NCBI RefSeq assembly: GCF_000277815.2
Contig: NC_018469.1
Location: 1-64,000, forward strand
From: Encephalitozoon hellem ATCC 50504
Taxonomy: Eukaryota; Microsporidia; Unikaryonidae
Length of the DNA: 64,000 nt
Direction: 5' to 3'
Below, piece by piece: positions 10,422 to 19,416 of this stretch. A program made the translations under genes and the position numbers. How positions within the stretch are numbered: the first letter of the stretch is position 1; every line of letters starts with the position of its first letter. The notes below the pieces were generated by a model, which was given only the letters and a program-made list of their open reading frames with translations, had not been told where the DNA came from and made no database searches.

Positions 10422-11294
10422 CTACTTCTTCGATCCTGTGTTTCTTTCCAAGTATTTCCGCAAGAAAGGCTGCTTTTTCAAGCTCACCATGTCTTCTACA
10501 TACTTCTTGGCTATAATGAATTGAACACTCATTCTTGTTATTTCTGGGAACTCGTAGCTTTCAGTTCTCTCCAAGGTCTCATCAATAAGCTCTGCAAACC
10601 TAATGTCGTTTTCAACAGACCCTTGGCTCAGTACAACCAGCACCCTACTTATAGCCTCTTCCCTCATAATCTCCTCACAATTGCTTGTCTTTTGCTTCAA
10701 CTGCTCCAGTAGGCTTTTAACCCTCAAATCTTCATATCTTAGCATCATGTCTTTCCTCTCATCTATACTACCTCCATATGCTTTAATCACTTTCCCAGTC
10801 TCCTTCAGAATACTCAGCCCAATTCTGTTGATCAAACATACTACACCGTTCCCTGCACTTCTGATACGATCGTTATTTTCTAAAGCCCTTTGAAAACTCA
10901 ATATTCTAGCACCCATTCTTTCATTATTGTGAAGGTAAGAAAGCAATGTGTAAATCTGATCTCTATAGCGCATCATCTCCATATTCCCACTGGAATCTTT
11001 TCTTTCGTTCTCTCCAACACCCTTAGTGCCCTGTATCTTTGAGGAGATACACTTTGTGTACCCAAGATTCTGTTTCAATATCTGCTCATGAAGCTTCCGA
11101 AGTACCTTACATATCTCTAGTTCCATCTGGGCTTTCTTTTCCCTGTTCTTCATCTGAAAATCAATATGCCGCTGAGAAAAAACCAGATCCCTGTGAGCCT
11201 TACAAACATCCTCCACTTCTTTCTCAAGCCTAGCAACCTTAAGTGTCTTCTCAGTGTTCTCGAGCGCATTTCCAAGATATATGGCAAGATTCAT
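10422..11294 (-). CDS. Unknown helical, coiled-coil protein
   Basis: A 290-residue protein of unknown function. It is mostly alpha-helical, with predicted coiled coil in the first 85 residues (KEVEDVCKAHRDLVF and following) and more helices to the end. There is no signal peptide, membrane segment or metal-binding motif. It starts at 11294 with GGGG about ten bases upstream of the ATG, which fits the Encephalitozoon promoter pattern. The gap to the gene at 8645-10363 is 58 bp. I see no basis for a functional name. The even composition and length suggest a real gene, possibly a subunit of a structural or vesicle complex. Confidence 0.8.
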   Translation of the reverse strand: MNLAIYLGNALENTEKTLKVARLEKEVEDVCKAHRDLVFSQRHIDFQMKNREKKAQMELEICKVLRKLHEQILKQNLGYTKCISSKIQGTKGVGENERKDSSGNMEMMRYRDQIYTLLSYLHNNERMGARILSFQRALENNDRIRSAGNGVVCLINRIGLSILKETGKVIKAYGGSIDERKDMMLRYEDLRVKSLLEQLKQKTSNCEEIMREEAISRVLVVLSQGSVENDIRFAELIDETLERTESYEFPEITRMSVQFIIAKKYVEDMVSLKKQPFLRKYLERNTGSKK

Positions 11295-11409
11295 AGTTTA
11301 GACTCCCCACCATCTAACTTATTTCGATCGGTTTCAGAATCCACAAATAGGATCTAAGAGACCTGAACCCTCGAGAACATAAGAGCGCTGTTTGACACAA
11401 AGTAAAAAA

Positions 11410-12069
11410 TCATTCTTTATTCACCTTTGTCTTGAGAGATTTTTCATTATGAATTCTTCCTAAATCATATTCTTCCCCAAACTTTCGATAGTCTTCTTCT
11501 GAATAAAACTTCACCACAAACAATTGTATCTTCTTCCTCTGCGCATCCACTTCAACGGTATCCTCAGTAGACATCCACATCCATCCATTGCTAACCTTTC
11601 CATGAGGCTGTGCTTTGAACCTTGGATTGATGAAGTGGTTGCATCCAAGCCTGCCAATTTGGTCCCTAAATACTGTTATCTTCACAAGATTACTCTTTGA
11701 ATGCATTCCGATAATCATGGTTCCCTCAGCCCGTTCCTCAAGGGCTTTAGTCTCCTCAGAAAAGTAATAAAGCTTACACCTGGCCTTAAATAGAACCTCG
11801 TCGTTCTGGTTCTCCTCAAGATGCTTCCTCTGTTTCTCAACAACTTCTGTCACGTCAATCTGCTCCTTTTCCTCCCCTCCCTTGGCCTCATCTTTTCGAG
11901 GCACACCATTGGTCAGAAATGGGCTTTGATGCGTCTTCTTTGTTTCAGCCTCCTTCTTGCCACTATCGGATGGTTCCTCTTTCCTCACACTATCCAAGCC
12001 ATCCTCCTTTCGCTTGTCAGTATTGGCCTCTATCTTTCCATGCTCTTCTTTCTTTTCTACTTCTTCCAT
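11410..12069 (-). CDS. YRB1: Ran-binding protein, RanBP1/Yrb1-type
   Basis: Binds Ran-GTP and helps release export or import complexes during nucleocytoplasmic transport. The protein has 219 residues. The first 75 are a Lys/Glu-rich, disordered tail, followed by one Ran-binding domain (about 80-205). Recognisable parts are DEVLFKARCKLYYF at the start of the domain, the GTMIIGMHSKSNLVKI strand pair and the C-terminal LFVVKFYSEEDYRKFGEEY helix. The family's usual KWKERG triad is altered to EERAEG, so this copy diverges from canonical RanBP1. Yrb2/RanBP3 is the main alternative, because of the long charged N-terminus. The ATG at 12069 is preceded by CCTCCC. It lies in the same minus-strand group as its neighbours. 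Confidence 0.75.
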   Translation of the reverse strand: MEEVEKKEEHGKIEANTDKRKEDGLDSVRKEEPSDSGKKEAETKKTHQSPFLTNGVPRKDEAKGGEEKEQIDVTEVVEKQRKHLEENQNDEVLFKARCKLYYFSEETKALEERAEGTMIIGMHSKSNLVKITVFRDQIGRLGCNHFINPRFKAQPHGKVSNGWMWMSTEDTVEVDAQRKKIQLFVVKFYSEEDYRKFGEEYDLGRIHNEKSLKTKVNKE

Positions 12070-12139
12070 TAGACTTTGTTGAGGGAGGAATTTTGAGCAA
12101 AAAAATACACTAATCTTAAACTAGAAATGATTTAATATG

Positions 12140-12802
12140 TTAGTGGCAGATTCCGCCAGAAAAAAGCGAGAAGTCTGTCGTCTTTAGGCGTATATCTCTT
12201 TTGAACCCATCTCTCCCATTATCCACCTCTTCGAATTCTACCATATCATTTAAGGGAGACCCCGCCGCAATAAATAAGGCATTAGCAATGATGGACTCAA
12301 TCTTCATCGGCTCAGTCTCAGTGAACGTTGCTACATCATTTGAGCACTCTGGATACTTCCTTTGGATGACAAGAGGCGTCTTCTGCCCTGCTAGAATAAA
12401 GTCCTCACTATATCCTTCAGACTCGCAGGTATAGAGAAGAATTACAGATGCCCCTGGCTTATCTCTAGCTGCTTGAACCAGGTCATATTGGAATCGGCTT
12501 GTGTCCTTTCCACATTTATCCAGATCAATATCCGGAGATGTCATCCCACTAACGCTCCAGTCAAAATGGAACTTACGTTTGTCTGTGCTTGCCCTATCTG
12601 CATATACATGTTCATTCATCTTTAACTCCAACTCTTCTGCAACACTTCCCACAATGTCCTCAATGCTTCTACCTTTATCAAGAAACTTCTTTCTCCCTGC
12701 CTCAGAAATGTATACTTCTACTGGAACTCTCCTGATGCCTATTGCCTGCGAGGAAATTTCCAGGCCCATCAGAAGAATCAGGAAGTGCTTATTGCCAAAC
12801 AT
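12140..12802 (-). CDS. Predicted secreted protein A of a divergent pair
   Basis: A 220-residue protein with an N-terminal signal peptide (FLILLMGLEISSQA) and no membrane anchor, so probably exported to the spore wall, the host interface or the vacuole. The open frame extends to a TTG at 12835; the first ATG is at 12802. The body alternates strands and helices: an early strand with a following long helix, a SVILLYTCES strand, then CSNDVATF and a helix with IIANALFIAAG. The order resembles a metzincin (M12-type) protease fold, but there is no HExxH zinc site. The divergent neighbour at 13052 shows the same order of elements. Function unknown; the protease link is inference from layout only. Confidence 0.75.
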   Translation of the reverse strand: MFGNKHFLILLMGLEISSQAIGIRRVPVEVYISEAGRKKFLDKGRSIEDIVGSVAEELELKMNEHVYADRASTDKRKFHFDWSVSGMTSPDIDLDKCGKDTSRFQYDLVQAARDKPGASVILLYTCESEGYSEDFILAGQKTPLVIQRKYPECSNDVATFTETEPMKIESIIANALFIAAGSPLNDMVEFEEVDNGRDGFKRDIRLKTTDFSLFSGGICH

Positions 12803-13051
12803 GCATTCCTTAGAAAGAGAACTATTTATTTTCAAATCTGAAACTTATTTGAGGCACCGGTGTTTCACGCCCACCTTAAACCTGAATGTAGGAAGTCGAA
12901 TGGATATTTCCTTCCATTGATAAATACCGAAAGTTCTGTCCTTCTTTGATCTAATATTTACAGGATTCCTTATCCCAACACCCGCCCATCAGGTGTACAT
13001 TCTGAAACTAGAAGAAAACAAGACTAAAATTGGGCACTGACAGAATAAACA
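12803..13051. promoter_or_regulatory. Shared 249-bp upstream region of two secreted-protein genes
   Basis: This gap separates the divergent start codons at 12802 and 13052 and must hold both promoters. It is long for this genome, where divergent gaps are often under 50 bp. It carries no coding signal. A GGG lies about 20 bases before the ATG at 13052. No defined operator was found. Confidence 0.4.
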
Positions 13052-14362
13052 ATGAAGATCCTTCTTTTATCTCCCTTTGTATTTGCACATGTGATCAATC
13101 TCGTTATCCTTTACGAGAAGACAGGATTGAAAGAGGTCAAGGAAATGTATCATTATGTGGTTGAAAGGCTATTAGATAAGTTCAACGAGCATCTTCAGCG
13201 ACGGGGTATAAGAATTAGCCTTCTAGATTTTTTGGCATACGATGACTACCTAGTAAAGCCAGGATACCAGGATATATCAATAATGGGTGGTGAGGAAAGC
13301 CTTGATGCAAGGATAGAGGCATTGAGCGGAATTCCAGCCAACGTCATTCTAGTGGCTTCTGCCAGTCCCGAAGAGGAGAGGGAAAAGTTTATACCCAACA
13401 CCCCATGCATGAGCCGATTCATCAGCAATATGGTCTCTAGTGATATTGTTGATGATGAGCTGCTAACAAAAATAATATATGCTGTTCTAGATTGGATGGC
13501 TGGCCTCTTCAAAATAGAAGTTCCAAGTCCTGTCAAAGAGAGAAGTCCAGAGGTCTTTGATAAGTTTGCAAAAGATGTCACAACACCAGAATTTATAGAA
13601 AGCTTGAAACAATGCACAAAAGAAACAAGAGATAGATTTGAAAAGTTCATTAGAGTGCTGAATTGGGATGAGGAAAAGATGTTCAGCCTGGGAATGATGT
13701 CTGGGAAATTAGATTCTGGGAAAAGTGATTGTGTAGAGATATCAAGCCCTCTGAAATGGGTCTTGTCCAAATCAGAAAAGAAACCTGAGGATACTAATTC
13801 GGAATCTCAATCTCCGAAAGAAACCAAAGAGAAGAAGGATCATTCCGAGTCATCCTCAAACGACGAAAGTTCCTCTGAAAAAAAAGAAAAAAACACCAAC
13901 AGGAAACATTCAAGGACCCATAAACCCAAAGAAACATCTTCCAAAAAAGTAAAGAAAATCTCATCAAAAAAGATTAATTCAAATAATCTTACAGATACAG
14001 AAGAATCTGAAAAGAGAGAAATGAGCGAAGAACACGAGATAAGTAAGAGCAGCGACTCGGTAGAATACATAGGCAAGGCCAATATCCCCCGGAATGAGCA
14101 AAGGCAGAAGGAAGAGGCGTTGATGGAAGAAAAGATTAGAGAAGAGCTGAAAAGGATCATCTCCCGCGAGCCCTATAACTTAAGAAGAAAACTTGATGGA
14201 TCTCCAGCATTCACTAGAATTTCTCCCTACAATGATGGAGAAGCAAGAGGAACACAGCCAAAAATCCTATTTTCAAGTAGAGCAACATCGGCAAAAAATG
14301 CATTGAAAACCAATAGAGGCCTATCATACGGGAAAATTCCATATAGAAGAGGATACCCGTGA
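13052..14362 (+). CDS. Predicted secreted protein B with charged low-complexity tail
   Basis: A 436-residue protein starting with a hydrophobic signal (MKILLLSPFVFAHV). Residues about 12-165 form a folded domain: a strand (INLVILYEK), a long helix, a strand (IRISLLDF), a NVILVASAS strand, then a CMSRF motif and the helix IIYAVLDWMAG. This order parallels the divergent neighbour protein A (12140-12802). Residues about 235-360 are a Ser/Lys/Glu-rich disordered tail with many potential phosphorylation sites and clusters of basic residues. The last 75 residues are again less biased and Arg-rich. Probably exported and possibly part of the spore coat or the host-parasite interface; no enzymatic motif is seen. 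Function unknown. Confidence 0.8.
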   Translation: MKILLLSPFVFAHVINLVILYEKTGLKEVKEMYHYVVERLLDKFNEHLQRRGIRISLLDFLAYDDYLVKPGYQDISIMGGEESLDARIEALSGIPANVILVASASPEEEREKFIPNTPCMSRFISNMVSSDIVDDELLTKIIYAVLDWMAGLFKIEVPSPVKERSPEVFDKFAKDVTTPEFIESLKQCTKETRDRFEKFIRVLNWDEEKMFSLGMMSGKLDSGKSDCVEISSPLKWVLSKSEKKPEDTNSESQSPKETKEKKDHSESSSNDESSSEKKEKNTNRKHSRTHKPKETSSKKVKKISSKKINSNNLTDTEESEKREMSEEHEISKSSDSVEYIGKANIPRNEQRQKEEALMEEKIREELKRIISREPYNLRRKLDGSPAFTRISPYNDGEARGTQPKILFSSRATSAKNALKTNRGLSYGKIPYRRGYP

Positions 14363-14517
14363 TTAGATGTTTTATGACCCAATTACCGTTATTAAAAATA
14401 GATGTGATTCGACATATCATTACAGTCTCTTATATAACATGTTTGAGATATTTTCATACACAGTGTCTGAAACAAAAGATCTATGATAAATAGAGGAAAC
14501 AACTTGAAATTAAATAA

Positions 14518-15405
14518 ATGAAAAATAGACCATTAGCATTTGCATGCCTTCTAATTAGCATTAATGCAGGATTTTGGGATTGGTTTGGTGGAGGCAAAAA
14601 AGATGATGGCAACAAAGAAGCCGTCTTAGCGAGTGAAGATAATAATAAAGGCTCCGGTGGTGAAGGTAATAGCAAAAAGCAGATTTTGTTAGATATAAAG
14701 AAAGATCTTACTAGTGTTTCACAAAAAACCCTAAAATTGAATAGCTCGTCTGAAGAGGAACTCAAAAAACTTGAAGAAGAAGAGAAGAAAAAAATGGAAG
14801 AAGCTGCTGAAGCCCTTGCTAGAGTTCAAAAAGAAGCCCAACGTCTTAAAGAAGAAGAAGAAGAACGAAAAAAAGAGAGTAAAAACATAAAAGCTCTTCA
14901 GAATAAGATTAATTATCATTTAAAACCTGCGTCTGACGATGTTGAAAAATTCCTAGGCGGTAATAGTGGTGGACCTGAAAACAGCCATAAACACGATAAT
15001 GGCGATGATGAAGGCTATGGTAGTGGTGGTGATGATGATGATGATGAGGATGAAAGTAAAGAAGAAAAGAATGATAGAGTTAATCCTGCAAGTGAAGGAA
15101 AAAAGACTTCTAATTCAAGAAAGAAAAAGCCTAGTGATAACGACGAAGATGACGAAGATGATGATAATGATGATGATGATGATGAAGAAGAAGAAGAAGA
15201 AGAAAAAAAGGGTAAAGGATTGAAACAAGCATTGGGAATTGGAAAGAGAAAAGGAAAGAAGAAACCCTCTAAAAAACCCAAAAAAAGAGAACGTTCTTGG
15301 AAATTCTGGAAGCCTAAGGGAGGTGGAAAAACCTCCGCCAAACCTAAAAAAAGAAAACGTTCTTGGGTTCCTTGGAAATCTAAAAAGAGCAATAAAGATG
15401 ATTGA
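14518..15405 (+). CDS. Predicted secreted low-complexity protein (acidic, Lys-rich, W-repeats)
   Basis: A 295-residue protein of unknown function with a signal peptide (LAFACLLISINAG) followed by an aromatic patch FWDWFGGG. Residues about 75-135 are a Lys/Glu coiled coil. Residues about 160-240 hold two runs of Asp and Glu. The last 60 residues are very basic and contain a tandem repeat of about 20 residues in which PKK, R, RSW and WK recur (DNA copies near 15281-15327 and 15341-15386). Long runs of AAA, GAA and GAT codons make the gene more A/T-rich than its neighbours. It begins a row of three secreted low-complexity genes on the plus strand. A wall, polar-tube-associated or vacuolar role is plausible but unproven. 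Confidence 0.75.
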   Translation: MKNRPLAFACLLISINAGFWDWFGGGKKDDGNKEAVLASEDNNKGSGGEGNSKKQILLDIKKDLTSVSQKTLKLNSSSEEELKKLEEEEKKKMEEAAEALARVQKEAQRLKEEEEERKKESKNIKALQNKINYHLKPASDDVEKFLGGNSGGPENSHKHDNGDDEGYGSGGDDDDDEDESKEEKNDRVNPASEGKKTSNSRKKKPSDNDEDDEDDDNDDDDDEEEEEEEKKGKGLKQALGIGKRKGKKKPSKKPKKRERSWKFWKPKGGGKTSAKPKKRKRSWVPWKSKKSNKDD

Positions 15406-15574
15406 AATAGGAAAGATGGTAAAGGATATGTAACAGGTTCATTATCAGGAAGAGAAGGCATAAATTATATGAAGAGTGGTCATGGAAATATATTACTGTT
15501 TTACCTATAAATATTATCTCAATGAATATTTGAAACACCAGAAATAAATGAATTGCTCCCAAGCAAATAAATAA

Positions 15575-16018
15575 ATGAGATGTCTATCTTATGTGCTTCT
15601 CTTTATATTTTCCAAAATACATGCCATGAGCTTTTCGCGTCGAAATCTTTTACTAAAGGAAGGAGTGGAAAATGCGATTTCGAAACTCAGTGCCATGGTA
15701 AGTAACAAGAGAAGTAATCTTCTTGGGAGCCACAAGAAATTCCTCTCTTTCGCTAAAGAAGATGAGGAAAGCGAGAGCACCAATAATAGTAGTGGTTCTC
15801 AGGAAAGTGAAAGCTCCTCAGAAAGCGATGGTTCTCAAGGAAGTAGTGGCTCTTCCGGAGAAGATGAAAGCAGTGATAGTGGAAAAGAGGATATCAAAAC
15901 TGCTGCCAAGGATATCGCTGCAGATGCTTCAGAAAAAGCAGCTAATATCGCCAAAAATTTACCAGCAGTACAGGCAGCAAGCGCAATGAAAAATGCATTT
16001 GGAGGCCTGTTTGGGTAA
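15575..16018 (+). CDS. Predicted secreted Ser/Glu-rich protein
   Basis: A 147-residue protein of unknown function. The N-terminus is a signal peptide (CLSYVLLFIFSKIHA). Next comes a short folded-looking segment with AISKL and SNKRSN that resembles the matching segment of the protein at 16203. Residues about 65-108 are a Ser/Glu/Gly/Asp-rich stretch with many casein-kinase-like sites, and the last 40 residues form an Ala-rich amphipathic helix ending in FGGLFG. CTCCC lies about 16 bases before the ATG. There are no Cys residues in the mature part, so it is not cross-linked by disulfides. Probably secreted, with targets unknown. Confidence 0.75.
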   Translation: MRCLSYVLLFIFSKIHAMSFSRRNLLLKEGVENAISKLSAMVSNKRSNLLGSHKKFLSFAKEDEESESTNNSSGSQESESSSESDGSQGSSGSSGEDESSDSGKEDIKTAAKDIAADASEKAANIAKNLPAVQAASAMKNAFGGLFG

Positions 16019-16202
16019 TCTTGGAAGAGATGATTAGTGTTGATCCTTATTTCAATTCCGATAAAAATAAACCATTGCCTTGACTTCGGCCTTAGACTGG
16101 ACGTATACACTTCCATAATCACACTAGGATTGACACATGTTTCAACTTTATCAGAAACCTAAAACAAGGCAAGAATAAAATGGAGAATTTGACGATAATC
16201 AA

Positions 16203-16610
16203 ATGAAGAAAGGTCTTATAACTCTCTGTGCATTTGCAGTTTGCGATGCAAAAAGCCTTCATTTACGTGATGAGAAACAGAGGAGCGGGTTACGCGATGC
16301 TATTGCTGGACTTGGAGCCTCAAATCTAGTCTCTAAAAGAACGAACAATGAAAGTTTCTTGCTGCCGATATCTAATGTTAAAGGTAAGCGTAAGAGAGAT
16401 GATGATGATGATGATGACGATGATGATGATGAAGAGGAAGAAAAAGAGAGGAAGAAAAAGAGAGAACAAGGTGATGATTCCTCGTCTGGAGGCAAAAAGA
16501 AAAAGCACAAGAAAAAGAAAAAAAAAGAAAGAGATGATGAAGAGGAAGATGAGTCAGATTCGAAGAAAAAGAAAAAGCATAAAAAGAAGCACAAAAAAAG
16601 AAAGCATTGA
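16203..16610 (+). CDS. Predicted secreted basic/acidic low-complexity protein
   Basis: A 135-residue protein of unknown function. A signal peptide (LITLCAFAVCDA) is followed by a short segment with LRDAIAGLGAS and SKRTN, related to the protein at 15575. From residue about 60 the chain is a run of Asp and Glu, then alternating Lys-rich blocks with KKHKKK repeated to the end. The strongly polyionic tail could bind acidic polymers or other wall proteins. It is the third member of the plus-strand row, about 185 bp after the previous gene. The simple repeats may vary in length between strains. Confidence 0.7.
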   Translation: MKKGLITLCAFAVCDAKSLHLRDEKQRSGLRDAIAGLGASNLVSKRTNNESFLLPISNVKGKRKRDDDDDDDDDDDEEEEKERKKKREQGDDSSSGGKKKKHKKKKKKERDDEEEDESDSKKKKKHKKKHKKRKH

Positions 16611-16791
16611 AAACCATGATTGATGAAGAGAAATAGGTGGACTGCTTGATTGATATCATGGAACCCTAATGCATTGGCTCAGACATTTCTCTTTTTGAAG
16701 AAAACAAATACATAGAAGAGTTGAAGGTGACAATTAAACTTTTAAAGATTCTAAAGGATGTTTTCGGGTGTCTGTATTTTTAATTGAATAG

Positions 16792-18579
16792 CTATGTATG
16801 GGATGTATCTTGGATACTCCACCAAGAAAAGTCACTAAATGAATGATCTATGAATGGAATGGTCTTAGTGGACAGATATGGAAACATGCTGTCCACAAAG
16901 TCGTTCATTGTCCTATATGTTCCTGATAGCGTCTTTACCAACTCTACATACAACTCTCCTTTGTGATTGATTGTGAAAATCCTTGAAAGAGGGATTTCCA
17001 GCGCTTTATAAGTTATCACGTCTGTGATCTTGTTTCCAAATCCTGCGACAAATGGATTCGTATCACCAAAAAGGCCTTGAATTGTCTTCAAGCATGCTAT
17101 CTTGAAGTCTTCTGGCCTTCTTATTATCAGCTCTCTGTATAATGCTGCAAACACGCCGTCGGGCGACAGAATTACAGGGCCATCAGGGAGTTTATATCCA
17201 TCTTGACACACACTTTTGAGATATGACTTTGTAGAGAACGACTGCCCAAGAGCCCTTGCAGTCAGATAAACTATTTTGTATCCGTTTCTGACTATTTTTG
17301 TGTATAATGAGGCAACGCCGTGATGAGTCCAGTCTCTTCCTATCATTCCATAGAGATGGCCCCAGACATCACTTTTGGTTATTGTGCCGTCGATATCTGA
17401 AACGATTATCTTTGCGTCGTCCTTCCACAGGTAGATGTTCCCCTCCAGATGCTTGTTCAGGCCGCTAATCTTAAAGATCGCTTGGTTTTTCCCCTCCTTT
17501 AGGTTGAGCATCTTTAGTTCTTCGGAGTTCAGCTTTAAGGAAAAGGATACATCTCTTTTGATCACCTTTTTTGTTCCGAATATGTTCCACCCAAGGAGCC
17601 TATTGTGCTCATTTTCAAGGATCTTCATGATTCTCTTTGCCTTGTTGATTCTTGATCCCTGGATTTCAAAGAATATCTTACAGAATGTGTCGTATGGCAG
17701 GTAGAAACGGAAGTTGCATTTCTTGCATCCCTGGACCCTTACGACGAGGCTTTCCGTATTTCTTATCTCCTGAACCAGGAAGGAGTTGAATGTATGATCC
17801 AGAGACTCCTGTATTTTTTTGTTATAGCAGAGAGAAAATGATATACTTGCACCTGTGCATCCCTTGGTGTTCCCATCACAGGTTTTATCATTGAATGGTG
17901 GATAGAGATGCAATCCGATAATAATGTGAAGGACGGACCGATATTTTCCTATTAGGAAATCAAAGTGCTCACTGGAGTTGATCAGATTTCCAAACTTGAC
18001 GAACTTCCTTTCGAAATCATGGTACGAATCCTTGTGAGCTCTTTGATGGAGAACCTGACCGTACATCCTCTTTTTGAGGTTTTCTGTTCTTTCTTTTCTT
18101 AGGTACTTCTTAAATTCAATATCCTCAATATTCAGGTTCTTTTCCTTGTACTTCGTTGTGACATCGAAGTTCAGCGTGCTGAGGTCGGGGCTGTTTCCTA
18201 GTGAAAGCTGCTCAAGCCTCTTGTTGAGAATCATCTCATCGTCTGAGTCAAACATTGTGGAAAGTTTCTTATTATACTCGAGTATGATATCGTAGTCCAT
18301 ACCAAGGTCGTCCTCGGTATCTTTCTCAAAGAACAGCTCTCCTTGGCTTGTGATAGACATTGTTATGTCACACATTTTCCCATTGATGAACAGATGCACT
18401 GTTTGGTTATTGACACCGTAGAAGTAGAGCCTTCCAAATCGAAGCTGGAACTCTGTGCACCTCAGCTTCCCATCTTTGCCCTCAACAACAATAACATCGT
18501 TGACCCCACTTAGTGTTATCGGGTTGATGTTATTGTAAAGCCCAGAGACAGAAGTTATGAGTTTGTGAACTATCCCCAT
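16792..18579 (-). CDS. PAH1: Lipin-type phosphatidate phosphatase (PAH1/SMP2)
   Basis: Mg-dependent phosphatase that converts phosphatidate to diacylglycerol at the ER and nuclear membrane, a branch point of lipid synthesis. The protein has 595 residues. The N-LIP domain covers about residues 1-110 (MGIVHKLITSVSGLYNNINP and a following beta sandwich). The catalytic HAD domain carries the DxDxT motif as DIDGTITKSDVWGH at about D395. The conserved VYLTARALGQ follows the family pattern. The middle linker is much shorter than in yeast (862 residues). The ATG at 18579 has CCC about eight bases upstream. All catalytic residues that I can see are in place, so it should be active. Confidence 0.93.
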   Translation of the reverse strand: MGIVHKLITSVSGLYNNINPITLSGVNDVIVVEGKDGKLRCTEFQLRFGRLYFYGVNNQTVHLFINGKMCDITMSITSQGELFFEKDTEDDLGMDYDIILEYNKKLSTMFDSDDEMILNKRLEQLSLGNSPDLSTLNFDVTTKYKEKNLNIEDIEFKKYLRKERTENLKKRMYGQVLHQRAHKDSYHDFERKFVKFGNLINSSEHFDFLIGKYRSVLHIIIGLHLYPPFNDKTCDGNTKGCTGASISFSLCYNKKIQESLDHTFNSFLVQEIRNTESLVVRVQGCKKCNFRFYLPYDTFCKIFFEIQGSRINKAKRIMKILENEHNRLLGWNIFGTKKVIKRDVSFSLKLNSEELKMLNLKEGKNQAIFKISGLNKHLEGNIYLWKDDAKIIVSDIDGTITKSDVWGHLYGMIGRDWTHHGVASLYTKIVRNGYKIVYLTARALGQSFSTKSYLKSVCQDGYKLPDGPVILSPDGVFAALYRELIIRRPEDFKIACLKTIQGLFGDTNPFVAGFGNKITDVITYKALEIPLSRIFTINHKGELYVELVKTLSGTYRTMNDFVDSMFPYLSTKTIPFIDHSFSDFSWWSIQDTSHT

Positions 18580-18735
18580 ATTCCAGGGTTTTCTTTTCCA
18601 TCAATTTATCTTCTAATAAGATGATGGTATTTCTTCCTGGGAACAGCACTTCTCATCTTCTCTAATGTACAACGAAGCCTTTATTTTTGCTATGACCAAT
18701 TCATATGTCTTTGCTTTTATTTCACAACCCATTGA

Positions 18736-19314
18736 ATGGAGGAGGATGGGCCAAGACTAGCTAAAATGAGGCAAGCCTACAAGCGTGCTATACAAGAAAT
18801 CCTTAAGGAACAAGAGAAAATAAAGGAAATCCTTACTGATCCAAGTGCTCAGAGCGAGGACTCCTTTTTTATGGACAGCTCCAAGGCTAGGGAGACACAC
18901 CGGGGAGATCCGGAGGCGATCTCAAATACCATTGAGGGCATTTTCCAGAGTCTTAGGTCAAGGCTATCTGATGTTTTCAGGAAGAAGTTAGAGGCGAATG
19001 ACATTCCAAACAAACTCAATCAGCTAGACAGAGACGTCCTTGAAGGCAGAACAAGTCTTAGGGACGTTACTTCCAAGGAGTACATTAGAGAGATTTTTGA
19101 ATCACACCTTGTTGGAGCCAAAGTCGATTACATAGACTATGTTGAGGAAACCAAGAGAGAGGCTCTGGAGAGAATAAGGGTGCTAAAAAATGAACTTGAA
19201 AGGGCCACTGAGGAAATGGGGCTTCTGAGAAAAGAAAATTCTCTCTGCAACAATGCCTACAACAGCCTAATAAATAGCTTCTCGGAGGCTGTAAAAAATA
19301 AGAATAATCAATGA
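18736..19314 (+). CDS. Coiled-coil protein, possible Nnf1/PMF1 kinetochore subunit
   Basis: A 192-residue helical protein. The middle part (about residues 75-115, with a long SLRSRLSDVFRKKLEANDI helix followed by NKLNQLDRD) resembles the Nnf1/PMF1 domain of the MIND/Mis12 kinetochore complex, and the C-terminal third is a heptad coiled coil, as in Nnf1. Length and layout fit (Nnf1 about 200 residues). Sequence support is modest, and any small coiled-coil protein could look like this. The ATG is preceded by CCC and follows the divergent lipin gene. If correct, it links the inner kinetochore to the microtubule-binding Ndc80 complex. Confidence 0.75.
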   Translation: MEEDGPRLAKMRQAYKRAIQEILKEQEKIKEILTDPSAQSEDSFFMDSSKARETHRGDPEAISNTIEGIFQSLRSRLSDVFRKKLEANDIPNKLNQLDRDVLEGRTSLRDVTSKEYIREIFESHLVGAKVDYIDYVEETKREALERIRVLKNELERATEEMGLLRKENSLCNNAYNSLINSFSEAVKNKNNQ

Positions 19315-19416
19315 GTAGGTCTCTCAAAAGGCTCATGACAATAAATTTAGTTGAAGACTATTCATCTCTCTACTAGGACCTTCCATATTTCATAGTATGA
19401 ATTTCCAGGCAAAGAG

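Noticed and set aside
14481..16659. Long antisense and shifted frames across the secreted-protein genes (runs of Ser, Phe or Met)
   Set aside because: They are shadows of GAT, GAA and AAA repeats read in other frames, with homopolymer-like products and no signal or promoter.
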